From Gammaproteobacteria bacterium (lineage in GTDB: Bacteria > Pseudomonadota > Gammaproteobacteria > JABDBA01): a DNA stretch of 64,000 nucleotides. Numbering within the stretch: position 1 is the stretch's first letter; every line of letters begins with the position of its first letter. The position numbers and the translations under genes are program-made. Below the pieces are notes generated by a model that saw only the letters and a list, made by a program, of their open reading frames with translations, ran no database searches and was not told the DNA's origin. Positions 1 through 10,200 of the stretch are shown piece after piece. The stretch is taken from contig JABDBA010000001.1 in the NCBI GenBank assembly GCA_013288885.1, forward strand, positions 273,840 through 337,839, written 5' to 3'.

Positions 1-1734
1 AAAGACCTAGTAGCGTCATATGAATCCCCTCCTGAAGAATTTGCAGCATTTGACTATTACGCGTGGGCTCCTTTACATGCAGCCGCCTCTAGGGGTCATT
101 TATCGATCGTTTCATATCTGTGTGAAAACGGCGCTACTATAAATACAACCACCAGTTTTAGTCGCACTGCCTTGCATCTGGCAGCTACTAATTTTCACAC
201 AGATGTTGTAGGGTATTTTCTTGGTTTGGCAAGGATGGATCGTCACGCTTTAAATATAGATCGTGAAACTGCTTTATTAGCCTGCTTAATTGCATATGAT
301 AAAGTTAAAGAAAAACTAGACGCTGTAAAAACTGCTACTGTGAAATGTTTATTAAAAGGTGGATGCAGAGTATCCACCAAAATAGGATCCGGCCTGTCAA
401 TTTATGAAAAAGCAATGGACTTAATTTTGCCCAAAGATGTTAAGGGGTTCTTAAAAGAACAAAATGTACTTGAAAAAAGACAGAGTAAGCAAAAAAAAGC
501 ACCAAAAGAAAATAAAGGTAATACTACTTTATCCTCCCAAACTGATGTTAATCAACAAGAGGAAGATGAAAGCAAATCGAGTATTTCTTTAGCATCAACA
601 TCGCCGCATAGTGCTAAAAGTAGCAGCGGTTCATCTAAATCTCCATCGGTATCATCAACGACATCTTTGACCCCCTCATTACCGCCAAAATCAGCATCAA
701 CCAGTGCGGTGACAACGACTACTCAACCTTCAGATTGTGAACAAGATGATGATAATGAAGAGTTTGAAACTGTAAAATCTAAAAAAACTGTAAAATTTGA
801 AAAAGGGGCATCTGTAAAACCCGCTGCTGCAAAACCTGCCGCCCCTCGACTCTATTTCAAAGATAAACCAAAAAAACCTGCCGCGAAAAAATCGGTGGAC
901 AATAACTCTCGACCCTATTCCAAAGATAATTCAAACAAATCTGCCATAAGAGAAAAAGATAAACCAAAAACCCCTGCTGCAAAACCTGCTGCGAAGAAAT
1001 CAGTAGACAATAACCCTCCATCATTTTCCGAACATGAACCAAATGAATTTGCTGAGGGAGAAGTCGCAGGTGGCCAATATGTTGAATGGACTATGAAAGA
1101 TGTCAGCAATAAAGGTGCAAACCCAGCAAACCTAGCACAAGCTGCATTGGGGCAGCCAGCATCTTATAAAGCAGTGCTCGTACATCCAAAACCCCCTATA
1201 CATCTAGTTGCAAGCGCTGTAGCAGAAAGTAAACGGTCAGATGCTGCGCAGCAAATTACTGATGAAAGGTTACAGGCAAAAATAACTGCTATGCAGAAAA
1301 ATTTAACCGGTAAGAAATACCAAGAATTTACCAATATCTTAATAGAAACTATTACCGAATGCAGCGGTGCTTTAGCTACTGACGAAGGAGAACAAACACA
1401 TAAAAGCGGTATGGAGAAAATTTTAAGAGAAGCATTAATCCTAGCAGGCAATTTTTTTGAAAGATTAGGTGAGTTAAAACAAATGTCAGTGTTAAAAGAC
1501 ATTAACTTTGATATCTCACCTGCATCATCGGAAATTCGTAAAAACTTTCCAAATTTTTTATTCCAATGCCTAGCAGATAAAGATCAGATCGCGGCCAAAT
1601 CCAGAAAGGATCTACTAAAACTTTGCCAACAGCTTATTCCTTCTCTTGTAATACACGAGCAGGAGGGTGAACCTGGTGAAAATTATTCTAGGGCAGAAGG
1701 ACAACCACCTCCGGCATCATGGCCGCATCCCTGA
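1..1734 (+). CDS. Ankyrin-repeat protein, C-terminal part (5' end outside window)
   Basis: The frame is open from base 1, so the gene begins upstream and 577 residues are visible. The first ~60 residues hold at least two ankyrin units (APLHAAASRGHLSIVSYL and TALHLAATNFHTDVVGYFL), a fold used for protein-protein contacts. A long low-complexity Ser/Thr/Lys/Pro region follows, with a duplicated block (KPAAKKSVDNN and AAKKSVDNN), then a helical C-terminal ~180 residues. The last residues are Glu/Pro-rich and polar. Ankyrin proteins of this build are common Dot/Icm effectors in Legionella and Coxiella, but translocation is inference. The first ATG at 172 lies inside a repeat and is not the real start. 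Confidence 0.85.
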   Translation, partial: KDLVASYESPPEEFAAFDYYAWAPLHAAASRGHLSIVSYLCENGATINTTTSFSRTALHLAATNFHTDVVGYFLGLARMDRHALNIDRETALLACLIAYDKVKEKLDAVKTATVKCLLKGGCRVSTKIGSGLSIYEKAMDLILPKDVKGFLKEQNVLEKRQSKQKKAPKENKGNTTLSSQTDVNQQEEDESKSSISLASTSPHSAKSSSGSSKSPSVSSTTSLTPSLPPKSASTSAVTTTTQPSDCEQDDDNEEFETVKSKKTVKFEKGASVKPAAAKPAAPRLYFKDKPKKPAAKKSVDNNSRPYSKDNSNKSAIREKDKPKTPAAKPAAKKSVDNNPPSFSEHEPNEFAEGEVAGGQYVEWTMKDVSNKGANPANLAQAALGQPASYKAVLVHPKPPIHLVASAVAESKRSDAAQQITDERLQAKITAMQKNLTGKKYQEFTNILIETITECSGALATDEGEQTHKSGMEKILREALILAGNFFERLGELKQMSVLKDINFDISPASSEIRKNFPNFLFQCLADKDQIAAKSRKDLLKLCQQLIPSLVIHEQEGEPGENYSRAEGQPPPASWPHP

Positions 1735-1788
1735 TGAATTCTGCCCACTTCTGCAAGAAGCACGCCCCTGGCCTAGGTTGGCTAATGT

Positions 1789-2139
1789 TTATGCACTTGC
1801 ATACGTGACATGGATATGAGGTGCACTGCGTATTTTGCTAGTACTGCGATGTGGCTTAATGATGATTTCAATATCCTGATTCAGAATGGTAAGAAATTTG
1901 AATAGTCGTTCGACAGAAAATCCAGATAATCGACCTCGGGTTAACGCTGAAATTTTAGGTTGATCGATGCCCAATAATTTAGCCGCTTCTTTCTGTTTTA
2001 AATGTCTTTTTTTTACTAGTTTATTAATCTGGAATGCAAGTTCAGCTTTTGCCAGACATTCTTCTGGGTTTGGTAATCCTAAGTCAGCGAACACATTTCC
2101 GCTGGATTTTGTAATTTTGAGTGTGGATTTATGGTTCAT
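1789..2139 (-). CDS. XRE-family helix-turn-helix protein, orphan antitoxin-like
   Basis: A 116-residue protein read from ATG at 2139, preceded by AAAGGT about 8 nt upstream; the frame extends further upstream but that part is not protein-like. Residues ~45-95 form an HTH (QKEAAKLLGIDQPKISALTRG), followed by the tail FLTILNQDIEIIIKP typical of HigA/HTH-37 type antitoxins and their orphan relatives. Such proteins bind DNA and often repress a paired RelE/HigB-type toxin gene. No toxin gene is adjacent: the upstream neighbour is an ABC ATPase gene. It is therefore an orphan regulator, or an antitoxin whose toxin has been lost. No target can be named. Confidence 0.75.
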   Translation of the reverse strand: MNHKSTLKITKSSGNVFADLGLPNPEECLAKAELAFQINKLVKKRHLKQKEAAKLLGIDQPKISALTRGRLSGFSVERLFKFLTILNQDIEIIIKPHRSTSKIRSAPHIHVTYASA

Positions 2140-2173
2140 TTCTATTACCTTTTCTCTATTGTAAATTATTTTT

Positions 2174-2860
2174 TTATGATTTAATAGTATTTTCCACCCG
2201 CCCATCCTGAATATGCACCGTCCTTTGACATTGCGCGGCAACATCGTGATCGTGAGTGACAATGATAATAGTTACGCCTTCTTGTTGATTCAATTCTTTA
2301 AATAAATCCATCACCATTTGGCCGGTGTGCGAGTCTAAAGATCCAGTGGGCTCATCGGCTAAAATAACTAAAGGATTACCGATTAAAGCGCGGGCGATAG
2401 CTGCACGTTGTTGTTGGCCGCCCGATAATTGATTGGGTTTGTGTTTAGCATGTTTGGCTAAGCCAACTTTGGTGAGCATTTGCAGCGCACGTTGTTCCAT
2501 CTCTTCGTGTTCGCAATGGCGATAATGTAAGGGTAAACCGACGTTTTGCAACAGTGTTAAGCGCGGCAATAAAAAAAAGGATTGAAACACAAAACCAATG
2601 GTGCGGTTACGTAAATCAGCGCGCTCATCTTCCGATAAGCGCGTAACATCGCTATCATTTAATAAATAGGTGCCAGAAGTGGGACGATCGAGCAAACCTA
2701 GAATATGCATCAACGTCGATTTACCAGAGCCAGAGCTGCCCATAATCGCCATTAACTCGCCTGTGGCTAATTTAAAATCAATGCCGGTTAAAACCGTTTG
2801 TTCGTTGTCACCCACATGATAACTTTTAGTGACGTTGTGTAATTCAATGAGTGTTGGCAT
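2174..2860 (-). CDS. ABC transporter ATP-binding protein, MacB/LolD type
   Basis: 228 residues with a complete ABC ATPase signature set: Walker [10 protein letters not shown], the [15 protein letters not shown] signature, Walker [10 protein letters not shown] and the switch histidine in VTHDHD. Sequence and length match the MacB/LolD/FtsE group, which energises lipoprotein release or periplasm-to-outside export. It is the last gene of a leftward set (rpiA, TolC-like, adaptor, this gene) and overlaps the adaptor gene by 17 bp, implying coupled translation. The partner would be a MacB-type permease with four membrane spans and a large periplasmic domain. None is encoded next to it, so the ATPase must use a permease made elsewhere or is a remnant. 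Confidence 0.92.
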   Translation of the reverse strand: MPTLIELHNVTKSYHVGDNEQTVLTGIDFKLATGELMAIMGSSGSGKSTLMHILGLLDRPTSGTYLLNDSDVTRLSEDERADLRNRTIGFVFQSFFLLPRLTLLQNVGLPLHYRHCEHEEMEQRALQMLTKVGLAKHAKHKPNQLSGGQQQRAAIARALIGNPLVILADEPTGSLDSHTGQMVMDLFKELNQQEGVTIIIVTHDHDVAAQCQRTVHIQDGRVENTIKS

Positions 2861-4010
2861 TAGTGATGACCTTGTCGCCTGGGTTTAATCCCTCATTAAT
2901 TTCTACGGAATCTAAATCCGTTGCTCCGGTAGTCACTGGTTTATTTATAAGCTTGCCGGATTTTTTATCAATTACTTTAACAAAAGTTTGATCGTTTTTG
3001 GTAAACACAGCGGCCAATGGCACTTTGATAGTGGCGGGTTGTTTGATTTCCAAATCAATTTTTGCGCTCATCCCCACATGAATGACTTTGCGTTGTGCCG
3101 CAGTAATCTCATTGACGATAATGCGCACGGGAAAAGTAGCTGCGCCACTGCTTTGATCACTGGTCGCCTGCTGATTAATGTGCGCCACTTTACCTTGTAA
3201 AGTAATACCGGGGAACGCATCGCCAGTGACGGTAGCTGTTTGCCCCACTTTAATTTCGTTGATATGAATTTCATTCACTTTGATATCGATGGCAAGCCCC
3301 GACATATCGCCGACCATCAATAATGACTGCCCTGATTTAATTTGGCTACCCACAGTTAACGCTTGACCGGCTGAACCATCAGAAGAATCACCTGATTTTT
3401 CTGGCAATAAAGCCACACCGGTAGCAGGTGCGTAAATCGATAAAATATCAGTACGTTGTGACAAGGCTTTTTTTACGGCGGCGATATCAGCAATATTTAA
3501 TTGTTCAAACTGTTTAGCGGGCACTCCAATTTTAGTCATGATAGCTTCCAATTTGCGCACCGCTTCGATATACGCTAGCGCCACATCATAATTTTGACTT
3601 TTGGCTAAGCGATAGTCATCTTCTGACATAATTTTTAAATGATGTAGTTCTTCCGTGCCTTGCATTTGTAATTGATTATCACCGTATTCTTTTTTGGTTT
3701 TTAAATATTCACCTAATGCACTTTGATAATCGCTGGCTAATTGCGGTGAAGCCACCACTAACAACAGTTGATGATTATTAATGTTTTCGCCATAGGCAAA
3801 ATGCATGGCCGTAACACTGCCATCGCTTGCGGCTGTTACACTCACGAGATTGATCGGTTCGATGGTGCCATTAAAAAATAAAGAAGTAGTATTGGTTTGA
3901 TCAGATACCACCATAGTTTGATCAGAAGATGCCGCAGATTTGCCATGCCCACAAGCGGTACATAACAATGCGATAAAAAAAATAACAATATAACGATAAT
4001 AGTTGAGCAT
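2844..4010 (-). CDS. Periplasmic adaptor (membrane fusion) protein, MacA/HlyD family
   Basis: 388 residues starting at ATG 4010 with AAGGT upstream. The N-terminus is a hydrophobic signal ending in a lipobox-like LCTAC, so it is probably an inner-membrane-anchored lipoprotein. The body shows the adaptor layout: a split lipoyl domain (VTAMHFAYGENINN near residue 75 and LLMVGDMSGL near 230), a helical hairpin between them, and a beta-barrel (VTGDAFPGITLQGKVAHI). Adaptors bridge an inner-membrane pump and a TolC channel. It lies 1 bp downstream of the TolC-like gene and overlaps the ATPase gene, so the three should work as one export complex, with the permease missing locally. Confidence 0.88.
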   Translation of the reverse strand: MLNYYRYIVIFFIALLCTACGHGKSAASSDQTMVVSDQTNTTSLFFNGTIEPINLVSVTAASDGSVTAMHFAYGENINNHQLLLVVASPQLASDYQSALGEYLKTKKEYGDNQLQMQGTEELHHLKIMSEDDYRLAKSQNYDVALAYIEAVRKLEAIMTKIGVPAKQFEQLNIADIAAVKKALSQRTDILSIYAPATGVALLPEKSGDSSDGSAGQALTVGSQIKSGQSLLMVGDMSGLAIDIKVNEIHINEIKVGQTATVTGDAFPGITLQGKVAHINQQATSDQSSGAATFPVRIIVNEITAAQRKVIHVGMSAKIDLEIKQPATIKVPLAAVFTKNDQTFVKVIDKKSGKLINKPVTTGATDLDSVEINEGLNPGDKVITNANTH

Positions 4011-4011
4011 G

Positions 4012-5466
4012 TTAATACCTTATCTGAAGTTGCCAACGATCCGTTGTGGTGCCTAACAATTGATCGAAATTAGCTAACGATGAAATATAATTGGTTTTAG
4101 TATTAATATAATTAATTTGCGCATTGATCAAATCAGTTTGTAAACTACTGGCTTCGAATGGGGTAATTTTCCCATATTTAAGTTTGACATTGGCGATATT
4201 TAAATTTTGCCCGGCGAGTTGCAGAGCTTGATTGGCTTGATCAATTTGTAGCTTCTGGCTGACCAGCGAATAATAAGCGGCGGAAACATTACTCACCAAT
4301 TGATCTTTAGATGCCGAAAGTGTGATCTCTGCTTGTTTTAACGCAACGCGGGCTGCAACTTCGGCCGTGCGTGCAGGCAAATTACTGATCGGCACAGTCA
4401 ATGATAAACCGACACTGGTGCTACCATTTTGCCCGTTAAATAAACTCGGCAAATTGGCATTGCTGCCGTTACCCAGCCCGCTGCCTTGTGTTTGTTGCAC
4501 TTGTAAATTTAACGTAGGTCGTGTTTGGTCATGCGCCAATAATACTTGGCGATGCAATGCGCGTAGCGCAATAATAGCTTGTTGATAAGCGATATTATGT
4601 TGCAAGGCCAATCGAATGCTTTGATCAAGCGTAGGAATTTGCATATCGCCCATGGTGACATCATCAGTGACGCTGAACAGAGTATTCGGATTTAAACCCA
4701 GCAACATCAGCAACGCATATTGTTGTGTTTGTAACGCTACTTGTGCTTGTTGCAAAGAAAGTTGTTGATTAGCCACGGTTACTTGAAACTGCACTAAATC
4801 AGCCGCTGCTTTTTGCCCGGCTTTCACTTGTGCGCGGAATTGATTCAAAGTGGTAATCGAATTAGTCAGACCTAATTGCAATGTTTTCAGGGTATTTGTT
4901 GCTTGTACTAGCGTGGTATATTGACTAATCACCGAAGTCACATTTTGAATGATAGTATTTTTTAAATTTAAACGTGCGGTGATTTCAGCGTCTTGTGCAT
5001 TATACAGTGGAATCATATTAACGTTTCTGCCAAAGCCTTGTAGCAATGGTTGCGTAACGCTAAAAGTGATGCCAGGATTAAAACTGCGCGGCAGGCCATT
5101 GCCTTGATTGATAGTGCTGGGCGCTTGTAAAGTAGCTGTAGTTCCATACGACGATTGCAATAATTGTGCTTGCGGTGTCAGCGTAAATGTATTGCCTTCC
5201 GACACTGCACCCGCAGAGGCCGTGCGCGCAAAATTATCGCTGCCCGTCAGGGCATATTGTACTTCATATCTATTTTCTGCGAGCCGCAAATTAAATTTGT
5301 CGATCACCCGTTGCACTTCGGCATTGCGAATATTGGGATTGTAGCGCAAAGCTAATAAAATAGCATCATCTAAGGTCAATACGGTAAACTTAGCGGTAGC
5401 CGCAAAAGTCGGTGTAACCCATAACAAACAAACACTGAATAAAATAGCAATAAAACGTTTTATCAT
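4012..5466 (-). CDS. TolC-family outer membrane efflux protein
   Basis: 484 residues with a cleavable signal peptide (about 22 residues ending TFA-AT). The rest is long amphipathic helices rich in Gln, Asn and Ala, with the paired repeats of the outer-membrane efflux protein family ([21 protein letters not shown] early, [18 protein letters not shown] mid-protein). Such proteins trimerise into the outer-membrane channel and periplasmic tunnel used by tripartite pumps. Its start overlaps the rpiA stop by 4 bp (ATGA), so it is translationally coupled to rpiA, and it is followed directly by the adaptor gene. The substrate is unknown. Confidence 0.9.
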   Translation of the reverse strand: MIKRFIAILFSVCLLWVTPTFAATAKFTVLTLDDAILLALRYNPNIRNAEVQRVIDKFNLRLAENRYEVQYALTGSDNFARTASAGAVSEGNTFTLTPQAQLLQSSYGTTATLQAPSTINQGNGLPRSFNPGITFSVTQPLLQGFGRNVNMIPLYNAQDAEITARLNLKNTIIQNVTSVISQYTTLVQATNTLKTLQLGLTNSITTLNQFRAQVKAGQKAAADLVQFQVTVANQQLSLQQAQVALQTQQYALLMLLGLNPNTLFSVTDDVTMGDMQIPTLDQSIRLALQHNIAYQQAIIALRALHRQVLLAHDQTRPTLNLQVQQTQGSGLGNGSNANLPSLFNGQNGSTSVGLSLTVPISNLPARTAEVAARVALKQAEITLSASKDQLVSNVSAAYYSLVSQKLQIDQANQALQLAGQNLNIANVKLKYGKITPFEASSLQTDLINAQINYINTKTNYISSLANFDQLLGTTTDRWQLQIRY

Positions 5467-6122
5467 CGCAGCAATTTTTTAACGCCGGTCGCTGTTCCTA
5501 GCAATAAAATATCGGCGGGCCGTTGAGCAAATAGTCCGTGACAAACAACGCCGACTATATTATTAAGCGTTTGCTCTAAGTGGATGGGATCTTTCATGTC
5601 TAGATTATGAACATCAAGAATAACATTACCGTTGTCAGTAATAAATTTTTCGCGGTAAACGGGGAAGCCGCCTAATTTTACTAATGTTCTTGCAACGTAA
5701 CTGCGTGCCATGGGGATAACTTCGATGGCGAGTGGAAACTTTCCTAATAGCGGCACTAATTTTTTTTCATCGACGATACAAATAAATTGTTTAGCGCAAG
5801 CGGCGATGATTTTTTCACGGGTCAAAGCGCCACCGCCGCCTTTGATCAATTGTAAATGTTCGTTGGTTTCATCAGCACCATCGACATACACTGCAAGTTC
5901 ACCAGCAGAGTTGAGATCAAGCACTGGGATACCAGCAGCTTTTAAAAGTTCGGCTGTTTTAACGGAACTTGCGACAGCGCCATCAAGTTGGTTTTTAATG
6001 CTAGCCAGGGCGGCAATAAAATAATTGACGGTTGTACCCGTACCAACCCCAATGACACCATTGCGGGGGATATAGGCTAATGCTGCTTCTGCGGCTGCTT
6101 TTTTTAAGTCATCTTGGGTCAT
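5463..6122 (-). CDS. rpiA: Ribose-5-phosphate isomerase A
   Basis: 219 residues, full length for RpiA. It shows the family blocks [12 protein letters not shown] (phosphate loop), DGADE (catalytic Asp and Glu) and [12 protein letters not shown]. It interconverts ribose 5-phosphate and ribulose 5-phosphate in the cytosolic pentose phosphate pathway. The same pathway yields sedoheptulose 7-phosphate, the expected substrate of the cyclase at 45387, though the two genes are 40 kb apart. It heads the leftward export-gene set, and an AAGGT lies 10 nt before the ATG. rpiA as the first gene of an efflux operon is an unusual neighbourhood. The identification is firm. Confidence 0.96.
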   Translation of the reverse strand: MTQDDLKKAAAEAALAYIPRNGVIGVGTGTTVNYFIAALASIKNQLDGAVASSVKTAELLKAAGIPVLDLNSAGELAVYVDGADETNEHLQLIKGGGGALTREKIIAACAKQFICIVDEKKLVPLLGKFPLAIEVIPMARSYVARTLVKLGGFPVYREKFITDNGNVILDVHNLDMKDPIHLEQTLNNIVGVVCHGLFAQRPADILLLGTATGVKKLLR

Positions 6123-6228
6123 AAGGCGCTACCTTGAGATTAGAATAAAGTTGGGTATAGAATAACATAAATTGCCCCTGTTTCTGTTATAATTAACGGG
6201 CTAATACCCATTTACTGGCTGAGAGATT

Positions 6229-6612
6229 ATGAATAAAGAGACCACCCCCAATATTGCAATTAAGGTAAAAACGACTTATATGCCAGCGCAGTCTGACCCT
6301 GCCAATAATCAGTTTGTGTTTTCTTATACCATCACAATTCGCAATGACAGTGCGCAAGCAGCGAAATTGTTAACACGGCATTGGGTGATTACTGATGGCG
6401 ATAATCAGGTGCAAGAGGTTAAAGGTGAAGGTGTAGTGGGTATGCAGCCGCATTTACAACCCGGTGAGAGTTTTGAATATTCGAGTGGTTGTGTGCTTAA
6501 AACGCCCGTAGGCGTCATGCAGGGCAGTTATCAGATGATAAGGGATGATAGTTCTCTTTTTGATGCGCCTATTGCGGCATTTACTTTGGCGATTCCGAAT
6601 ATTTTTCATTGA
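6229..6612 (+). CDS. apaG: ApaG protein
   Basis: 127 residues, matching ApaG in length and sequence: [22 protein letters not shown], then a glycine-rich block around [19 protein letters not shown] and [12 protein letters not shown]. ApaG is a small single-domain beta-sandwich protein, usually near ksgA/apaH and linked to Mg/Co phenotypes in enterobacteria; its biochemical role is unsettled. Here it stands alone, divergent from rpiA. A TATAAT at 6188-6193 in the 106-bp gap is a candidate -10 box, but no convincing -35 accompanies it. GAGAG just before the ATG serves as ribosome binding site. Confidence 0.95.
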   Translation: MNKETTPNIAIKVKTTYMPAQSDPANNQFVFSYTITIRNDSAQAAKLLTRHWVITDGDNQVQEVKGEGVVGMQPHLQPGESFEYSSGCVLKTPVGVMQGSYQMIRDDSSLFDAPIAAFTLAIPNIFH

Positions 6613-6617
6613 CCCAT

Positions 6618-6645
6618 TTGCATAAACAGAAAGTTTTAGTAGAAT
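6618..6645 (+). promoter_or_regulatory. Candidate cold-shock gene promoter
   Basis: TTGCAT (6618-6623), a 16-bp spacer and TAGAAT (6640-6645), beginning just after the apaG stop codon's vicinity and 36 bp before the csp ATG. It predicts a ~29-nt leader, much shorter than the long regulated leader of E. coli cspA. Confidence 0.45.
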
Positions 6646-6680
6646 GTAAGTCCTTTTACTTCTATTTAAAGGCTTTAAAT

Positions 6681-6890
6681 ATGTCGATCGGCACAGTGAA
6701 GTGGTTCAATGGTCAAAAAGGTTATGGATTCATCACACCTACTGAAGGTGGCAAAGATTTGTTTGTTCATTTTTCCGACATTACCATGGAAGGTTTTAAA
6801 TTGTTAAAAGAGGGACAAAAAGTCCAATTTGTTGCGAAAGACGGCCCCAAAGGCCCACAAGCAACCGAAGTTTTGTCGGTCGACGAATAA
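6681..6890 (+). CDS. Cold-shock domain protein (CspA family)
   Basis: 69 residues from the ATG at 6681, preceded by AAAGG 8 nt upstream. An upstream in-frame start at 6609 would add 24 residues unlike any cold-shock protein, so it is rejected. The protein is a single OB-fold with both RNA-binding motifs, KGYGFIT (RNP1) and DLFVHFSDI (RNP2), and begins with the typical GTVKWFN. Such proteins bind single-stranded RNA/DNA and act as RNA chaperones. It lies downstream of apaG with its own candidate promoter and is followed by a repeat-rich gap towards mfd. Confidence 0.95.
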   Translation: MSIGTVKWFNGQKGYGFITPTEGGKDLFVHFSDITMEGFKLLKEGQKVQFVAKDGPKGPQATEVLSVDE

Positions 6891-6924
6891 TTGTAAGGTG
6901 TAAATCGCGCGAATACGCTACACG

Positions 6925-7057
6925 ATAACTTCTGTTCGCAATCGGTTTGCCTGATGTCAACGCAGACGAAACTGCGTCCCTGCGATCGTTGATTACGTCC
7001 ATGTAATCGACGGTCTGCTTTTGACACTCAGTCAATCCACTTGCGAACAGAAGTTAT
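6925..7057. repeat. 133-bp nested palindrome (MITE-like or structured RNA)
   Basis: Two perfect 17-bp inverted arms (6925-6941 and 7041-7057; ATAACTTCTGTTCGCAA and its complement) enclose ~100 bp that is itself palindromic: GTCAACGCAGAC near 6956 pairs imperfectly with GTCTGCTTTTGAC near 7014, and GATTAC pairs with GTAATC around 6991-7010. The whole would fold into one long branched hairpin. It begins 34 bp after csp. It could be a small non-autonomous mobile element, a bidirectional terminator or a structured RNA. Confidence 0.7.
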
Positions 7058-7073
7058 TTCATGTTTTTTCTGC

Positions 7074-7103
7074 GTAGGTCGGTTCAAGCGAAGCGGAACC
7101 GAC
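7074..7103 (+). repeat. REP-like palindromic repeat, copy A
   Basis: About 30 bp with the shape GTAGGTCGG-TTC-loop-GAACCGAC. It shares its arms with two further copies at 7129-7164 (inverted) and 10786-10821. This copy has a shorter loop (AAGCGAAGCG). Confidence 0.6.
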
Positions 7104-7128
7104 AACGATAATGATTTAGGCACTGAAT

Positions 7129-7164
7129 GTCGGATCCGTCGCTGCGCTCCTTGATCCGACCTAC
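7129..7164 (-). repeat. REP-like palindromic repeat, copy B (inverted)
   Basis: Read on the minus strand this is GTAGGTCGGATCAAGGAG followed by CGCAGCGACGGATCCGAC. It matches copy C (10786-10821) at all but two or three positions, and the differences at the stem bases (A/T here, C/G there) compensate, so the hairpin is kept. Confidence 0.65.
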
Positions 7165-7187
7165 CCGCACACAAATAAATTGAAGCG

Positions 7188-7288
7188 TAAATCGCTGCCA
7201 GGTTATTGGTTGGATCGAGTTGTGCAAGCGCCGAATACGAGGAGCAAGCTTGCACACGAGAGACAAGCAATAACCTGGCAGCTATTTA
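7188..7288. repeat. 101-bp nested palindrome beside the mfd stop
   Basis: Outer arms 7188-7208 and 7268-7288 are complementary at 20 of 21 positions. An inner stem, TGTGCAAGC (7221-7229) with GCTTGCACA (7248-7256), gives a branched hairpin. It starts 10 nt after the end of mfd, so it would form at the 3' end of the mfd transcript. It is unrelated in sequence to the 133-bp palindrome but has the same nested build. Confidence 0.7.
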
Positions 7289-7297
7289 CACATTTCT

Positions 7298-10200
7298 TTA
7301 TTTCTGCGCTGCCAGTTGCGTGAGCAATGCTTCGAGTTGCGCGATGTCGATTTTGTTTTCTGCGGCGGGCGGGGTGAAGCGCAAGCGGTTGGGGCCATCG
7401 AGTTTATATAATTTTGGTTGCTTTTGAATGAGTTGCAAAATTATAGTGGGATCAATATTGGGTTTCTCTTCAAATTCAATACGCACTGCTTGCGTGCTAG
7501 CATCAATTTTACGAATGCCTAATGCATGAGCTTTTAATTTTAATTCAGCCATCTGAAAAAGATTTTTAGTACCATCGGGCAATAAACCAAAACGATCGAT
7601 CATCTCAACCTGCAAATCGTGCAATGCCTCATGATCTTTAGCATTCGCAATGCGCTTATAAAAAACTAAACGCGTATGAATATCAGGAATAAAAATTTCA
7701 GGAATCAGCGCAGGAATGGGTAATTCAATTTCCGTGCCCGATCGCAACGGTTTATCTAATGCAGGTTCTTTGCCGGATTTTAACGCAGCCACGGCATGTT
7801 CTAATAACTCCATATATAACGAAAAACCAATCGCCTGAATGCTGCCGCTTTGCTCTTCACCCAATAATTCACCCGCACCGCGAATTTCCAAATCATGCGT
7901 CGCTAAGGTAAATCCAGCCCCTAAATCTTCAAAAGCAGCAATCGCATCTAAACGCTTAATCGCATCTTTAGTAATCGTTTTTTCCGGGGGTGTCATTAAA
8001 TATGCGTAAGCTTGATGGTGCGAGCGCCCTACCCGCCCACGTAATTGATGCAACTGCGCCAACCCAAATTTATCGGCGCGATCAATGATGATCGTATTAG
8101 CAGTGGGAACATCGATGCCGGTTTCAATAATCGTTGTGCAAACCAACACATTAAAATGACGATGATAAAAATCAGCCATCACCCGCTCCAACTCGCGCTC
8201 ATGCATTTGCCCGTGGGCAATCGCCATGCGTGCTTCAGGAACCAATTTTGCAATTTCATCGGCACAGCGCTCAATCGTTTCCACCGTATTATGTAAAAAA
8301 TAAATCTGCCCACCGCGCAACAACTCACGCAAAATCGCTTCACGCATCAAACTGGGGTTGCGTTCGCGTACAAAGGTTTTGATCGACAAACGCCGTGCCG
8401 GGGGTGTAGCAATAATCGATAATTCGCGCAAGCCCGACATGGCCATATTTAACGTGCGTGGGATTGGTGTTGCTGTCATCGTCAACACATCTACTTGTGA
8501 ACGCAATGCTTTTAGTTTTTCTTTTTGTTGCACACCAAAACGATGTTCTTCGTCGATTACTAATAATCCCAAATTCTTAAATTTCAGATCGCTTTGCAAT
8601 AAACGGTGCGTACCGATGACAATATCCACGCTGCCTTTGCCTAAATTCTCTAAGACTTTTTTCTGTTCTTGTGCTGATCGAAAACGCGAAATGACTTCGA
8701 TATTTACTGGCCAATCGGCAAAGCGATCTTTAAAATTTTGATAATGCTGTTGTGCTAATAAAGTAGTTGGCACAAGAATGGCGACTTGTTTGCCATCTTG
8801 CACAGCGATAAATGCCGCGCGCATCGCTACTTCGGTTTTGCCAAAACCCACATCGCCGCAAATTAAACGATCCATCACGCGCGGTGATTGCATATCGACG
8901 ATTACTTGTTCTATCGCTTGTTGTTGATCGTGCGTTTCTTCAAACGGAAAACCGGCTGCAAAAGCAGCGTATTGTGCGGCTGGGTTGACAAAAGCATGGC
9001 CTTGGTGCGCCGCGCGTTTGGCGTAGATATCTAATAATTCCACCGCGACATCATGTATTTGCTCGGCTGATTTCTTTTTGGCTTTTTCCCATTCCGGTGA
9101 GCCTAAGCGATTCAATGGGGCATGTTCGAGGTCAACGCCACTATAACGGCTGACTAATTGTAAATTGGCTACCGGCACATAAAGTTTGGCATTATTGGCA
9201 TATTCCAACATTAAAAATTCTGCTGGTGTACTATGAATTTCTAAAATTTGTAAACCCAGATAACGGCCTACACCGTGATCAATATGCACTACTGGCGCGC
9301 CTACCGTTAATTCTGCCAGATTACGAATCGCCGCATCGCTGTCAAATGATTTTGCTTTGCGTCGCCGCCGTTGCATCACTTGCTGCCCAAATATTTGCGT
9401 TTCTGCGATTAATACCAGCGCAGGGTCGATTAAATATAAACCTTGTTCCAGCGGTGCAATGGTGATGCCGATTTTTTCTGCGCTTTGCAAAAATTCTTGC
9501 CAGGTCGAAAAATTTTTCGGGAATATTTGAATGGTTTTTAATAAATCTAATAATGTTTCACGTCGCCCGGCAGTTTCGGCGCAGAATAAAACGCGTGCGT
9601 CTGTTTGTGTTAAAAAATCGGCAATGGCTGCCAAAGGAGTTTCTGCTTTGTTGTTGATCAATAATTCCGGTGGCGTTTGTGTAGCAAAATTAAATTTACC
9701 GGCACTTTCTGCTACGGCATCGGTATGCAATAGAATTTGCGGGAATGTGCTTAATTGCGCAAAAAGATCGCCGACATTTAAATATAATTGTTTGGGTTCT
9801 AGTAATGGGCGTGTTACATCATAGCGGTGTTGTTCATAACGCTCGTTGATCTCAGCCCAGAATTTTTCACCATGATTATGCGTAGCCCCTACATGAAACA
9901 GCATACTATTTGTCGGCAAATAATCCAACAACGTCGCTGTTTGTTCGAAGAAAAAAGGTAAATAATATTCAATCCCCGGTGGATAAAACCCTTGGCTCAC
10001 ATCTTGATAGATTGGGCAGTTGAGTGGATTGCCGGAAAATTGCTCGCGCCATTTTTGACGAAAGTGAGTGATAGCAGTTTCAGTAATCGGGAATTCGCGC
10101 GCAGGTAATAAACGAATTTGTTGCACAGTTTCTAGTGAGCGTTGTGTTTCCGGGTCGAAGGTGCGAATGGTATCGATATCTTGATCGAATAAATCAATAC

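Noticed and set aside
2140-2262. N-terminal extension of the orphan HTH protein
   Set aside because: The upstream codons overlap the ABC ATPase gene and do not look like protein; the ATG at 2139 has a ribosome site.
6609-6680. Longer start for the cold-shock protein
   Set aside because: The extra 24 residues match no cold-shock protein; the ATG at 6681 has a good ribosome site and the canonical N-terminus.
7028-7427. Short reading frames on both strands between csp and mfd
   Set aside because: They arise from the palindromic repeats and carry no protein-like signals.
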